A stretch of 47,906 nt of DNA from Parcubacteria group bacterium. GTDB lineage: Bacteria; Patescibacteriota; Patescibacteriia; Patescibacteriales; GWC2-42-12. This document shows positions 1 to 7,759 of the stretch, one piece after another. The translations under genes were made by a program, and so were the position numbers. Under the pieces are notes generated by a model. It was given only the letters and a program-made list of their open reading frames with translations. It made no database searches and was not told the origin of the DNA. Position 1 is the stretch's first letter; each line of letters opens with the position of its first letter. The DNA lies in NCBI GenBank assembly GCA_016188785.1, contig JACPHD010000039.1, forward strand, positions 1 to 47,906, read 5' to 3'.

Positions 1-2
1 CA

Positions 3-113
3 GCTGTCACGCATAATGTAACAATTGATGATATTGATGAAACGGCCAATAAATTTGTAAAATACTTAAACACCAATAAGTTCAATTACTCCCTGCTTGG
101 ATTGAATGGCTAG
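3..113 (+). CDS. C-terminal end of an M16 (insulinase-like) zinc peptidase, partial
   Basis: An open frame runs from the window edge to a TAG stop and encodes 36 residues. The pattern 'T.DDI...A.KF...NKFNYSLLG' resembles the last helix and strand of M16 peptidases, where a segment of the form 'T.ddi..vA..yf...nl.lallGp' is usual. The active-site part lies upstream, outside the window, so the assignment rests on the tail alone. An unrelated protein with a similar end is possible. Confidence 0.45.
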   Translation, partial: AVTHNVTIDDIDETANKFVKYLNTNKFNYSLLGLNG

Positions 114-120
114 TCCGATT

Positions 121-147
121 TTGGAGTGTGAGTTCTATAGTTATAAT
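121..147 (+). promoter_or_regulatory. Possible sigma70-type promoter
   Basis: A perfect TATAAT (142-147) follows TTGGAG (121-126) with a 15-base spacer, which is short. It lies about 60 bases before the ATG of the coiled-coil membrane protein gene. The spacer and the weak -35 make this tentative. Confidence 0.3.
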
Positions 148-207
148 GGCCGTTAAAAATTTTAGTCCAATAATGTAATGACCGTATATAATTAAAATAA
201 ATAAAAT

Positions 208-1470
208 ATGGCGAAAAATTTAGATGGCATAAAAAAATTAAATCCCGAGGAAGTGAAAAAGAATCGTAAAATAGTTTTAAATTATATCGGCGAAAAAGAT
301 ACGGACCCGCTTGCCGGACGGGCAGGCTTGAGCAAAGAGCCCGGGTTAGCGAGCCGGGTTAGCTCGGTTTCTACGAATCGGGTTGACGGTCTTAGATTAA
401 ATAAGCCGCCGGAGTGGCCGGCGCTGGCAAAAGGCAATCAGGCCAGCCAGCAGGAAAAAATTAATTTTGCCGAAGAAAAAATCAGACTGGAAAAAATTGA
501 GCGGGCCGAGTTGATTAAAAAAGCCAATGCCAAAAAAGCTAAATTTAAAGCCGAAGAAAAATTTAAAGACGAGCAAGCCGGAAAGTTGCGCGAAAAATTA
601 AAGCTGGAGGAAAAGCTGCGAGCCGAAGAAAGAATAATAGAAGAAAATAAGCGCCGGCAAGAAATAAAACGGGCGGAAGAAATAAAAAGAATAAAAGAGG
701 AAGTTAAATTAGCTAAGGCCAAAGCCGCGGTTAAGAGAAAAGCAAAACGGCAAAAAGCCATCAAGCTGTTTAAGCAGAAGCTAAATAATAAATTAAACGA
801 AATTTTTTCCGCGGTTAAGAGAAATTTCGTCTTCGGTGCATTATATTTAATTGTTTTTTTAATTATCGGCTATACGGTTTTTTGCTTATTGGCGCTAAGG
901 CTTAAAACCGATAATAGCGTAATCGCCAAGCTGGCGCGCGTCTTGCCGGTGCCGGCGGCGCTTACCAGCCAGGGCCTAATAAATTATAATGATTGGCGCG
1001 ATTTAAAAAATGATAATAACACTAATTTAGCCAAATGGATAATTTTAAGGAATTTAAGCAGAAAATATAAAATGCCTGATAATTTGCCGGATAAAGTTTT
1101 GGCCGCGGCTTTTATTAAGGATGAAGATTTTAATCAAGCCGGACTGTTAAGAATAAAAAAAATCAGCCAGCTTTTAAAAGGCGCCGACGATCTGGAGCTG
1201 GCGAGCAAATATGCCGACGAAGCCAGCGGAGTAATTTATTATAATCATGAAGAGGCGGCGGAAAAATTCGGGCCGGCGATTTTTAATTTAAAAACCAATC
1301 AGACCAGCGATATAATTTTTAGCGATAATGGCTACTATATCGCGCAAAACGTCGGCGATAAAAATAGCCAGTCAGGCCTTAAATACCTTTTTGTCCGAGC
1401 CAAAACTTTAGATCAGTATATCAGCGAAAAATCGGCCAAGATTAAAATCTTTATTTTAGCTAACAATTAA
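208..1470 (+). CDS. Coiled-coil, single-pass membrane protein of unknown function
   Basis: I do not recognise a family. Residues about 75-205 are a highly charged Lys/Glu/Ala/Arg-rich stretch that should form a long cytoplasmic coiled coil. A single hydrophobic segment at about 207-230 is followed by about 190 residues that should lie outside the membrane. The topology resembles bitopic anchoring or cell-division proteins, but no named domain is visible. Residues about 31-62 are odd: the DNA (about 300-390) holds a GC-rich direct repeat containing CCGGGTTAGC twice, which looks like a repeat element carried in frame. The 3' end overlaps the convergent glutamate dehydrogenase gene by four bases. 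An antisense ORF over the coiled coil is a shadow of the Lys/Glu codons. Confidence 0.75.
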   Translation: MAKNLDGIKKLNPEEVKKNRKIVLNYIGEKDTDPLAGRAGLSKEPGLASRVSSVSTNRVDGLRLNKPPEWPALAKGNQASQQEKINFAEEKIRLEKIERAELIKKANAKKAKFKAEEKFKDEQAGKLREKLKLEEKLRAEERIIEENKRRQEIKRAEEIKRIKEEVKLAKAKAAVKRKAKRQKAIKLFKQKLNNKLNEIFSAVKRNFVFGALYLIVFLIIGYTVFCLLALRLKTDNSVIAKLARVLPVPAALTSQGLINYNDWRDLKNDNNTNLAKWIILRNLSRKYKMPDNLPDKVLAAAFIKDEDFNQAGLLRIKKISQLLKGADDLELASKYADEASGVIYYNHEEAAEKFGPAIFNLKTNQTSDIIFSDNGYYIAQNVGDKNSQSGLKYLFVRAKTLDQYISEKSAKIKIFILANN

Positions 1471-2615
1471 AAGACCGAGGTTTTGTTTTTCATTTTTTGC
1501 TGGACTCTGTCTATGGCGATTTGCCTAGCCACGGCTCGCGGATATTTTTTTGTTTTCAGACTTTGGCGTAAAATTTCTTCAGTTGACTTGGTAATCTTGC
1601 GCTTAACCAGATCAAACATCCGTTTGGCATTATAGCCGCGATACTCGGCATAAGAAGAAATCACTCCGCCGGCGTTAGCCACAAAATCAGGAATGATGAG
1701 AATGCCGCTAGCGGACAGCTCGGCTTCAATACTTTCGCTCATGGGAATGTTGCCGGCTTCAACTATGATTTTGGCTTTAAGCTTGTTTTTATTAGTGTCA
1801 TTAATAACATCAGTAACCGAGGCCGGGATTAAAATATCAACCGGTAAAGACCAAAAGTCTGCCGGAGATATTTTTTTAGAACTAAAGGCCGCGGTCAGAG
1901 GTATTTTTTTACTGATTATTTTTTTTATAACTTGCTCGTCAAAACCGTCCGGCGAATAAACCGCGCCGCCAACATCGGCGATCGCCGTTATCTTGGCTCC
2001 CAGATCGCGCAAAAATTTATAGGTGAAAGTGCCGACATTGCCAAAGCCGTGGATGGCGGCAGAAGCTCCTTTTAGATTAAGATTGGCGAATTTAGCCGCC
2101 ACGGCTGCGGCTTGGGCTACGCCGAAACCAGTACTGCCGAATTCATGGGGAATGCCGCATTTTTTGCTCTTGCGTCCGAATACTTTTAAGCAATAATTAG
2201 CTGGCTTGCCCGTGGCCGCGCGCCAGTTGCCAACCGCTTCAACGAACCACTGCATTTCTTTTTCTCCAGTATTGACATCCGGACCGGCAATGTATTTTTT
2301 AATCAGGAACGGCTTAATGGCGCGCGCGAAATTCTGAATGATTTGTTTTTTCTTAACTGCCGGTTGGCTGCCATCCCATTTGACGCCGGCCTTGGCTCCG
2401 CCGAAAGGGATGCCGGCCAGGGCGTTTTTCCAGGTCATGGTCGCGGCCAGACGTTTTACCTCGGCCATGGTTATATTGGCTGACAGGCGAATACCGCCTT
2501 TACCCGGACCCAGGGCTGTATTATGAATAACTAAAAAACCTTCCAGACCTGATTTCGCGTCCCTTACTTCCAGCGCGTATTCCGGACCGTATGGATCGGT
2601 TATATTTTCTATCAT
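1467..2615 (-). CDS. gdhA: Glutamate dehydrogenase (Glu/Leu/Phe/Val dehydrogenase family)
   Basis: The protein should interconvert glutamate and 2-oxoglutarate plus ammonium using NAD(P). The substrate domain shows 'GPGKGGIR' near residue 37 and 'TWKNALAGIPFGGAKAG' near residue 60, which contains the glycine- and lysine-rich catalytic region, followed by 'GPDVNTGEKEM'. A Rossmann-type dinucleotide motif 'GFGNVGT' lies near residue 190. At 382 residues it is somewhat shorter than the usual 410-450. Leucine dehydrogenase is an alternative, but 'PDVNTGEKEM' favours glutamate dehydrogenase. No Shine-Dalgarno is seen before the ATG. A palindromic repeat element lies between it and the gene for Ddl on the same strand. 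Confidence 0.88.
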   Translation of the reverse strand: MIENITDPYGPEYALEVRDAKSGLEGFLVIHNTALGPGKGGIRLSANITMAEVKRLAATMTWKNALAGIPFGGAKAGVKWDGSQPAVKKKQIIQNFARAIKPFLIKKYIAGPDVNTGEKEMQWFVEAVGNWRAATGKPANYCLKVFGRKSKKCGIPHEFGSTGFGVAQAAAVAAKFANLNLKGASAAIHGFGNVGTFTYKFLRDLGAKITAIADVGGAVYSPDGFDEQVIKKIISKKIPLTAAFSSKKISPADFWSLPVDILIPASVTDVINDTNKNKLKAKIIVEAGNIPMSESIEAELSASGILIIPDFVANAGGVISSYAEYRGYNAKRMFDLVKRKITKSTEEILRQSLKTKKYPRAVARQIAIDRVQQKMKNKTSVF

Positions 2616-2640
2616 AAAATTAATTTAAATGATGAGCCAA

Positions 2641-2797
2641 CGTCAGACTGTCTAAAAATTCATAAATTCGTCATTCCCCTGAAAAGGGGAATCCAGAAAG
2701 AATTTAATTTTAGCTAAATATTTTTTCTGGATTCCTTCCCCGCTTTCGCGAGGACTAAAGGCCGCAGGAATGACGGTACTTTTTAGACAGTCTGACG
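2641..2797. repeat. Nested palindromic repeat element, copy 1
   Basis: The element has perfect 18-base terminal inverted repeats (CGTCAGACTGTCTAAAAA at the left, its complement at the right). Inside is a second palindromic layer beginning CGTCATTCC and ending GGAATGACG, with further hairpins. The inner part is almost identical, in inverted orientation, to the element at 39573-39722 (about two differences over 67 bases). It carries no ORF. The size and terminal repeats are MITE-like or REP-like. Confidence 0.85.
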
Positions 2798-2800
2798 GCT

Positions 2801-3895
2801 TTAGAGCGAGGTGCGAAGTTTTTGTTCTTTATTAAATCGCTCAAGCGCTAATTTAATTAAAGTATCAACTAATTTGGCCGAGGAGATGCCGCTGGCTTGC
2901 CATAATTTCGGATACATGCTGATGGACGTAAAGCCGGGCATGGTATTTATTTCATTGATAAAAATTTTTTCGTTTTTTGTTAAGAAAAAATCCACCCGGG
3001 CCAGGCCCTCGCAGTCAACCGCTTTAAAGGCCTTAAGCGCCAGCGCTTGGATTTTTTTGCTGACTCGTTCTGGAATAGCGGCCGGTATAGAAAGCCGGGC
3101 GCCGTTCTCGTCAAGATATTTGGCTTCATAAGAATAAAATTCATGTTTAACAATTATCTCGCCACAGACCGACGCGCGCGGGTTCTCATTGCCTAAGACC
3201 GCGCACTCAACTTCTCGGCCTTTAATATATTCTTCAATAATAATTTTATTGTCGTAGGCAAAAGCTGTTTTAAGAGCGGCGATAAATTCACGTTTATTAC
3301 GCGCTTTAGTAATACCGACCGAAGAGCCGAGATTGGCCGGTTTAATAAACAAAGGCGAGCCAAGCTGGCGCGTAATTTTTTCGTAGACCGCGCTGTTTTT
3401 TTCCTGGCTTTGATAAATTAAAAACCGGGCCACCGGCAGTCCGGCGTCCCGCCAGAGCCTTTTGGCCACATCCTTATCCATGCCGGCGGCTGAACCAAGC
3501 ACGCCGGCTCCCACAAAAGGCACATTGGCCAGCTTAAGCAGTCCCTGGACCGTGCCGTCTTCGCCGAACGGGCCGTGCAGCACCGGGAAAACCACGTCAA
3601 CTTTTTTAGGGCCGTTGTCGGTTTTTGCTAAAAATTTTCCGCCGGCGTTGTAAGGAACTATGGCGCCGGCGGTTTTCGGTCCGCTGGAAATAATTTTTTT
3701 AGCCGCGGCTAATCGCGGCGCGCTGAAGGTCTGCCAGCCGCCGGTTTTATCAATGCCGATGAGAGTGATGTCGTATTTATTTTTGTCCAGCGCCGCTACA
3801 ATATTTCGCGCTGATCGCACGGAAACTTCATGCTCGGCTGACTTGCCGCCGAATAAAACCGCCACATGTATTTTTTTATGGTTATGGTTTTTCAT
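2801..3895 (-). CDS. ddl: D-alanine--D-alanine ligase
   Basis: This ATP-grasp enzyme joins two D-alanines for the peptidoglycan stem peptide in the cytoplasm. The N-terminus has the family motif 'VLFGGKSAEHEVSVRSA' (residues about 13-29). 'VFPVLHGPFGEDGTVQGLL' lies near residue 100. ATP-grasp features follow: 'PLFIKPANLGSSVG' near residue 180 and the C-terminal metal-binding 'FINEINTMPGFT' near 320. Length (364) is normal for the family. The gene lies between a repeat element and a RibD-like reductase gene on the same strand. Function is secure; whether D-Lac could be used cannot be told. Confidence 0.95.
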   Translation of the reverse strand: MKNHNHKKIHVAVLFGGKSAEHEVSVRSARNIVAALDKNKYDITLIGIDKTGGWQTFSAPRLAAAKKIISSGPKTAGAIVPYNAGGKFLAKTDNGPKKVDVVFPVLHGPFGEDGTVQGLLKLANVPFVGAGVLGSAAGMDKDVAKRLWRDAGLPVARFLIYQSQEKNSAVYEKITRQLGSPLFIKPANLGSSVGITKARNKREFIAALKTAFAYDNKIIIEEYIKGREVECAVLGNENPRASVCGEIIVKHEFYSYEAKYLDENGARLSIPAAIPERVSKKIQALALKAFKAVDCEGLARVDFFLTKNEKIFINEINTMPGFTSISMYPKLWQASGISSAKLVDTLIKLALERFNKEQKLRTSL

Positions 3896-3897
3896 AT

Positions 3898-4434
3898 TTA
3901 TTGACGATTAACTTGATAATGAAGCAAGAGCGTGCCGGTTCGATTGAGCCGTTTTATGGCTAACAAGTTAACTCGCGTCGTTCGAGCGCCGCCGGCAAAC
4001 ATTTCCTTGCCGCGACCGAAAATGAGCGGCTCAACAGTAATAAAGATCTCGTCCAAAAGTCCGTTTTCTAACATGAAGCGGTATACCGCTCCGCCGCCGA
4101 GCACGGCAACGTTCTTGTACTTTCCGAGTAATTTTTGAAGATCAACATTTGCTGGATTAACAAAAGTTACCGTTCCTCTGCGCGTGAGAGTCTTTGAGCG
4201 ACTTGAAAGGACAAAAGTATTCCTTTTGCGCAATCGCTTGGCAACTAACTCATAGGTATTGCGGCCGACAACAACGGCATCCGCGCGCGAAAGCGAGCGT
4301 TGGAAAAATTGCCAATCTTCCTTGCTTGTCCATCGCGGTAAAGCCTTTTCTGGCAGTGAAATGCGTCCATCAATGCTTGCGGCGACAAAAGCGATAAAAC
4401 GCGTTTTAGGTTGTAGAAGATGTGGCTGGCGCAT
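3898..4434 (-). CDS. RibD C-terminal / dihydrofolate reductase-like family protein
   Basis: The fold is that of NADPH-dependent pyrimidine reductases and DHFR. 'FVAASIDGRISLP' lies near the N-terminus, 'DAVVVGRNTYE' follows, then 'VLGGGAVYRFMLENGLLDEI', and 'EPLIFGRGKEMF' near the C-terminus. These are hallmarks of the RibD_C family. I start it at the internal Met (178 residues) because the upstream in-frame Met lies 14 codons earlier without homology. Even so it overlaps the 3' end of the upstream membrane gene by about 29 bases, indicating translational coupling. The real substrate (folate or a riboflavin precursor) is unknown; no other riboflavin genes are present here. Confidence 0.75.
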   Translation of the reverse strand: MRQPHLLQPKTRFIAFVAASIDGRISLPEKALPRWTSKEDWQFFQRSLSRADAVVVGRNTYELVAKRLRKRNTFVLSSRSKTLTRRGTVTFVNPANVDLQKLLGKYKNVAVLGGGAVYRFMLENGLLDEIFITVEPLIFGRGKEMFAGGARTTRVNLLAIKRLNRTGTLLLHYQVNRQ

Positions 4435-5134
4435 TTTGTTTATTTCTAAGAACCGGAACAAGATATTTCTGATCAATGTAAAATCCGAGGTTTAGAAAAT
4501 GTTTATTCACTAAGAGGCCAAGAAAATTATTGACGAGAATAAACGATCCGCTGATGCCAAGCGCAAATAGCAACCGTTCCGCTATAACGACTGGAATAAG
4601 GGAATTCCAAACTTGGGCCGGAAGGGCAAAGACCCAAATCCATAACGCGCCTCCCACCGCGTGCGCGGTAAAGGTGGCGCCGAGCGCTCGGGCAAGGAGA
4701 AATCGATCTTGTAAAAAATAAGCGATAATTGGAATTGTCCAAAATAACGTGAAGTACCAGACTGTCCGACCGATGGGATGCGCGATGAATGCCGCGATGG
4801 CGAGCGCGGGCACGATGAGATTTATTTTCCCTTTCTTTGAGAAATAAAGCACGGCAAAAAGCATGGGGAAGAAGCGAATAATCGTTCCGACATCATCAAT
4901 CTGCGCTCCGTGAACCAGAAAATTAAAGAACTGCATAAAAAAGACGGCGATGAGGCCCGGCATAGTTCCGATAAACGAGCCGGCAACAGGCGCAAACGCG
5001 TCATAAATTGTAAACTTAACCTTGGATCCGGCCAGTTGCGTTACCGGAATCTGCAAAGCGATAAATCCAAAAATCGCAAAAATAATTATAAAGAGCGCAT
5101 TTTTCTTGGTTATGAATTGATAAAAGTATTTCAT
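4406..5134 (-). CDS. Polytopic membrane protein, possibly an ECF-type substrate-binding (S) component
   Basis: The 242-residue protein has about six hydrophobic segments and starts with a positively charged N-terminus ('YQFITKK'). The second segment region 'YDAFAPVAGSFIGTMPGLIAVF' has the Gly-rich look of S components of energy-coupling-factor vitamin transporters, and the size fits. The gene overlaps the RibD/DHFR-like reductase gene, so a folate- or flavin-related substrate is conceivable. No ECF ATPase or T component is in the window. The family assignment is a guess from topology; membrane location is clear. Confidence 0.55.
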   Translation of the reverse strand: MKYFYQFITKKNALFIIIFAIFGFIALQIPVTQLAGSKVKFTIYDAFAPVAGSFIGTMPGLIAVFFMQFFNFLVHGAQIDDVGTIIRFFPMLFAVLYFSKKGKINLIVPALAIAAFIAHPIGRTVWYFTLFWTIPIIAYFLQDRFLLARALGATFTAHAVGGALWIWVFALPAQVWNSLIPVVIAERLLFALGISGSFILVNNFLGLLVNKHFLNLGFYIDQKYLVPVLRNKQNAPATSSTT

Positions 5135-5278
5135 AATAGTTTAGATTAGATAAGTTAATGGAAATAAAATAATACTAACTTGTAAAGATATCCTAATTTA
5201 AGTATGGCCTGACCAGGTTTTTATTTTATAGTTTTGAAGCATAGACTTTATTTATTAGAATTATTATGCTACGTTTGA

Positions 5279-5390
5279 GCCCCCTGCCAGAGTTGAACCG
5301 ACAACCTATGGTTTACCCGCCCGCAACGACTCGCAAGCGAGTCTTGCGTGTCGGGCGGGCGATACCGCTGCCCCGCCTGCCAAAGCCAGA
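5279..5390 (-). pseudogene. Broken tRNA-Thr copy split by a palindrome in the anticodon loop
   Basis: Positions 5279-5316 align base for base with the 3' half of the intact tRNA-Thr at 5391-5462 (same T-loop and same anticodon 3' stem). The match then stops between anticodon bases 34 and 35 and a 44-base GC-rich palindrome (5317-5360) follows. It resumes at 5361 with the six bases of the anticodon 5' stem. The D-arm and acceptor region (5367-5390) is degenerate and the acceptor stem cannot close. It sits directly against the intact gene. Confidence 0.75.
5317..5360. repeat. GC-rich palindrome inside the broken tRNA-Thr
   Basis: The outer arms CCGCCCG and CGGGCGG enclose a near-perfect inner hairpin built on GACTCGC/GCGAGTC. 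The same CCCGCCCGC core appears in the insert of the split tRNA-Gly (5839-5950) and inside secA (21093-21133), so this is one family. Confidence 0.75.
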
Positions 5391-5462
5391 GCCCACTGTC
5401 GGAATTGAACCGACAACCTATGGTTTACGATACCATTGCTCTACCAGTTGAGCTAAGTGGGC
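5391..5462 (-). tRNA. tRNA-Thr (anticodon CGU)
   Basis: The reverse strand folds into a full cloverleaf of 72 bases. Acceptor arms GCCCACT/AGTGGGC pair perfectly, the D-arm is GCTC...GAGC, and the anticodon stem ATGGT/ACCAT encloses loop ATCGTAA with anticodon CGT. The T-arm is GTCGG-TTCAATT-CCGAC. No CCA is encoded. It reads ACG threonine codons. Its stop-proximal neighbour is the NIF3-like gene, four bases away on the same strand. Confidence 0.93.
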
Positions 5463-5466
5463 GAGA

Positions 5467-5799
5467 TTAAATTATATCATATCTGGGCATAATATCAATA
5501 GCCGGTTCTTCGTAGGGGTGGGCTTTTTTAATTTCACCGATGACTTTTTTTACTAATTTTTTATGGCAAATGGTTTGGATTAGTTCTTCATTTACCAGCG
5601 CTAATTTGCCGATTTGCCCGATAGCCGGTTTGGCGCCAACCGTTGGCTTAAATCGGCCAACCTGCATAATTGAACCACTGCAAAATTCATAGTTTCCCTG
5701 ACGGCCGGCGCCGGCCTGGCCCATAGCTTGGCGCACTTTGGCCGCGTCTTTGACCGGCACGCTAACTAAAATTTTTACGTAATTTGATGGTTTTAGCAT
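5467..5799 (-). CDS. Small NIF3/YqfO-type (PII-like) domain protein
   Basis: The 110-residue protein has the signature of the PII-like insertion domain found in NIF3/YqfO proteins: an N-terminal strand 'VKILVSVPV', a central 'GRQGNYEFCSGSIMQVGRF', and the C-terminal 'AHPYEEPAIDI'. In stand-alone form it is a common conserved protein of unknown biochemical role, suspected to bind small ligands or metals. The gene is tightly packed between tRNA-Thr (four bases after the stop) and the split tRNA-Gly (three bases before the start), on their strand, so it may be co-transcribed with the tRNAs. Confidence 0.75.
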   Translation of the reverse strand: MLKPSNYVKILVSVPVKDAAKVRQAMGQAGAGRQGNYEFCSGSIMQVGRFKPTVGAKPAIGQIGKLALVNEELIQTICHKKLVKKVIGEIKKAHPYEEPAIDIMPRYDII

Positions 5800-5802
5800 A
5801 GA

Positions 5803-5984
5803 GCGGGATACGAGAATCGGACTCGCGTTTCTTGCTTGCCTGCCCGCCAGCGCTTCGCTTGAGCGAGAGACGGGAATCGAACCCGCGTTTCTTGCTTGGG
5901 AAGCAAAAGTACTGCCATTGTACTACTCTCGCGCAGGCGATGCGGGCGGGGGAAGCAGATGTACTGCCATTGTACTAATCCCGC
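5803..5984 (-). pseudogene. Split tRNA-Gly(CCC) whose anticodon loop contains a second, complete tRNA-Gly
   Basis: The halves 5803-5838 (36 bases) and 5951-5984 (34 bases) join into a 70-base tRNA the same length as the intact copy and aligning with it without gaps. Its acceptor arms GCGGGAT/ATCCCGC pair perfectly. The break lies within the anticodon, between C35 and C36. The 112-base insert consists of a palindrome arm, the whole tRNA-Gly at 5863-5932, and the other arm (CCTGCCCGCC against GGCGGG-type sequence). The outer copy has one mismatch in the anticodon stem and TCCGATT in the T-loop, so it is drifting. Called a pseudogene, though processing cannot be excluded. Confidence 0.75.
5863..5932 (-). 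tRNA. tRNA-Gly (anticodon CCC)
   Basis: A complete 70-base cloverleaf: acceptor GCGAGAG/CTCTCGC, D-arm GTAC...GTAC, anticodon loop TTCCCAA in stem TTTGC/GCAAG, and T-arm GCGGG-TTCGATT-CCCGT. It reads GGG codons. No CCA is encoded. It lies wholly inside the anticodon loop of another tRNA-Gly copy. Confidence 0.9.
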
Positions 5985-5990
5985 TTATTA

Positions 5991-6129
5991 TAAATTCCAA
6001 ATAACAAATTCCAAACAATACCAAAATTCTAATTTACTAATTTTCAAAAAGTTTAATTTTTTAGTATTTGTTATTTAGGATTTGTTTGTAATTTGGAGCT
6101 TGTAATTTGTGATTTGGTTATTGGAATTT
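5991..6129. repeat. AT-rich palindromic heptamer-type repeat
   Basis: The left part holds units such as AAATTCCAAAT and CAAATTCCAAAC; the right part holds complementary units such as ATTTGTTTGTAATTTGG and GTGATTTGG. Together they make an imperfect long inverted repeat with no ORF. The left-half words recur inside secA (20911-20966 and 22433-22494). Confidence 0.6.
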
Positions 6130-6151
6130 ATTTTATCTTTTATGCTATAAT
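6121..6151 (+). promoter_or_regulatory. Extended -10 promoter for the carboxypeptidase gene
   Basis: TATAAT at 6146-6151 is preceded by TGC, an extended -10. A poor -35 (TTGGAA, 6121-6126) lies 19 bases upstream. Transcription would begin about seven bases after the -10, only a few bases before the ATG at 6161, so the message would be leaderless or nearly so. Confidence 0.5.
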
Positions 6152-6160
6152 TATATTTAT

Positions 6161-7759
6161 ATGTCTAGGCGAAGTCAAATTATACTATTTTTTTTAAGTT
6201 TTACGCTGGCTTTAGCGGTCGGCGGTTTTGTTTATGCGGCCGAAACAGAAGTTCAGCCGGCCAATCGTTTTTATTTTATAAATTTAGATCAATCAACCAT
6301 CGCGAAAGGTTATACGGTTAGCGCTTTTGATCAGGCTATCAAGCTTTTTTTAGCGCCTGGCAGATTAAGCCAGCCGACCGGCCTGGACGCGGTGGAAATA
6401 AATGAAACGGTTGACAGCCCCTGGCAATTAGAAAGAATCAGTAAAGTTTATCAATTTGAATTCAGAAATAAAGCGGCTTATGACAGGACCAAGCCGTTTT
6501 ATCTAGAGTTGGCTTATGATAAAAGTTCGGATTATTATAAGCAGATTTTTTATTATGATAAAAATTATACGGCCTGGCGGCCTTTGCCCACGGTTGATTA
6601 TCCGGCAAAGTCGTTCGCGCGCGCTTCCATCCATTTGCCTTTCGCCCGCGTCGCGGTTTTCGCCAACCCAGAGGCTTTAGTTAGGGGTCAGGCCAGCTGG
6701 TATGCGCATAAAGGCGGCCTGTTTGCGGCTTCGCCGGATTTTCCCCAAGGCTCAAAACTGCGCGTTTATAATCTGGCCAACAATAAATTTGTTGACGTAA
6801 TAGTTAACGACTTCGGCCCGAACCGCCAGCTTCATCCTAACCGAGTCATTGATTTAGATAAACAGGCTTTTAAAAAATTAGCGTCTTTGGCCGCCGGTAT
6901 GATTAAGGTAAGGGTTGAGCCGCTCAAAATTGTTTCTAAAAATAATAAAATTTTAGGCCTAGACCAGTCCGGAGTTAAATCAGAACTGCAGATTTCGGCC
7001 AAAGCGGCCGTAGTGATGGATGAGCAAACCGGTAAAATACTCTGGCAAAAAAACGCCACCAGCACTTTGCCTTTGGCCAGCTTAACTAAATTAGTGGCCA
7101 TGAAAGTTTTTCTTGACACCAGGCCGACTTTAAGCCGGCCAGTAGTCTATAGCGTCCAGGACGAGGAACATAATTATGAATACGTCAATAAATGGGAATC
7201 GGCCAGATTAAAACTAGAAGACGGCGATATGGTAACGGTTGAGAATTTGTTTTACGCGGCTTTAGTCGGCTCGGCTAATAATGCCATTGAAACTTTAGCA
7301 CGCGTTAGCGGATCTGACCGAGCTGATTTTATATTAAAAATGAACCAGACCGTGGCCGGCTGGGGCGCCAGCAGTACGCATTTTATTGAACCGACCGGTC
7401 TGTCGCCCGAAAATGTGAGCTCGGCGTTTGATTATGCTATAATAACTAAAGAAGTTTATACTAACCCGATTATCCAAAAAGCCAGCGTTATGCCGCGATA
7501 TAAATTTACTACCATAAACACTAAAAAGGCGCATACTATAAACAACACCGACAAACTTTTACAAGCCAATCGTTTAAATATCACCGGCTCTAAAACCGGT
7601 TATCTTGATGAGGCCCAATATTGCTTAATGGCGCGGGCCAAGAATAATTCCGGCCGGCAAGTGATTGTCGTAACTATGGGCGCGCCTAATCGGCAAGAGA
7701 GTTTCAATCAAACTGAACAATTATTAAAATACGGCCTAAAGATGATAAAATATGATTAA
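6161..7759 (+). CDS. Secreted RlpA-like / S11 D-alanyl-D-alanine carboxypeptidase fusion
   Basis: A signal peptide or anchor occupies residues about 5-27. A beta-rich region of about 140 residues follows, then an RlpA-like double-psi barrel at about 175-250 ('GQASWYAHKGG' and 'VIVNDFGPNRQLHPNRVIDL'). The C-terminal half (about 280-530) is a peptidase S11 (PBP5-type) domain with the three penicillin-binding motifs: SLTK ('LPLASLTKL'), SANN and 'KTG'. It should trim D-Ala from peptidoglycan pentapeptides at the outer face of the membrane. The gene overlaps ftsE by eight bases, so envelope trimming appears coupled to FtsEX control of cell-wall hydrolysis. The fusion of an RlpA barrel with S11 is unusual. 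It contains no catalytic lytic domain visible beyond these. Confidence 0.87.
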   Translation: MSRRSQIILFFLSFTLALAVGGFVYAAETEVQPANRFYFINLDQSTIAKGYTVSAFDQAIKLFLAPGRLSQPTGLDAVEINETVDSPWQLERISKVYQFEFRNKAAYDRTKPFYLELAYDKSSDYYKQIFYYDKNYTAWRPLPTVDYPAKSFARASIHLPFARVAVFANPEALVRGQASWYAHKGGLFAASPDFPQGSKLRVYNLANNKFVDVIVNDFGPNRQLHPNRVIDLDKQAFKKLASLAAGMIKVRVEPLKIVSKNNKILGLDQSGVKSELQISAKAAVVMDEQTGKILWQKNATSTLPLASLTKLVAMKVFLDTRPTLSRPVVYSVQDEEHNYEYVNKWESARLKLEDGDMVTVENLFYAALVGSANNAIETLARVSGSDRADFILKMNQTVAGWGASSTHFIEPTGLSPENVSSAFDYAIITKEVYTNPIIQKASVMPRYKFTTINTKKAHTINNTDKLLQANRLNITGSKTGYLDEAQYCLMARAKNNSGRQVIVVTMGAPNRQESFNQTEQLLKYGLKMIKYD

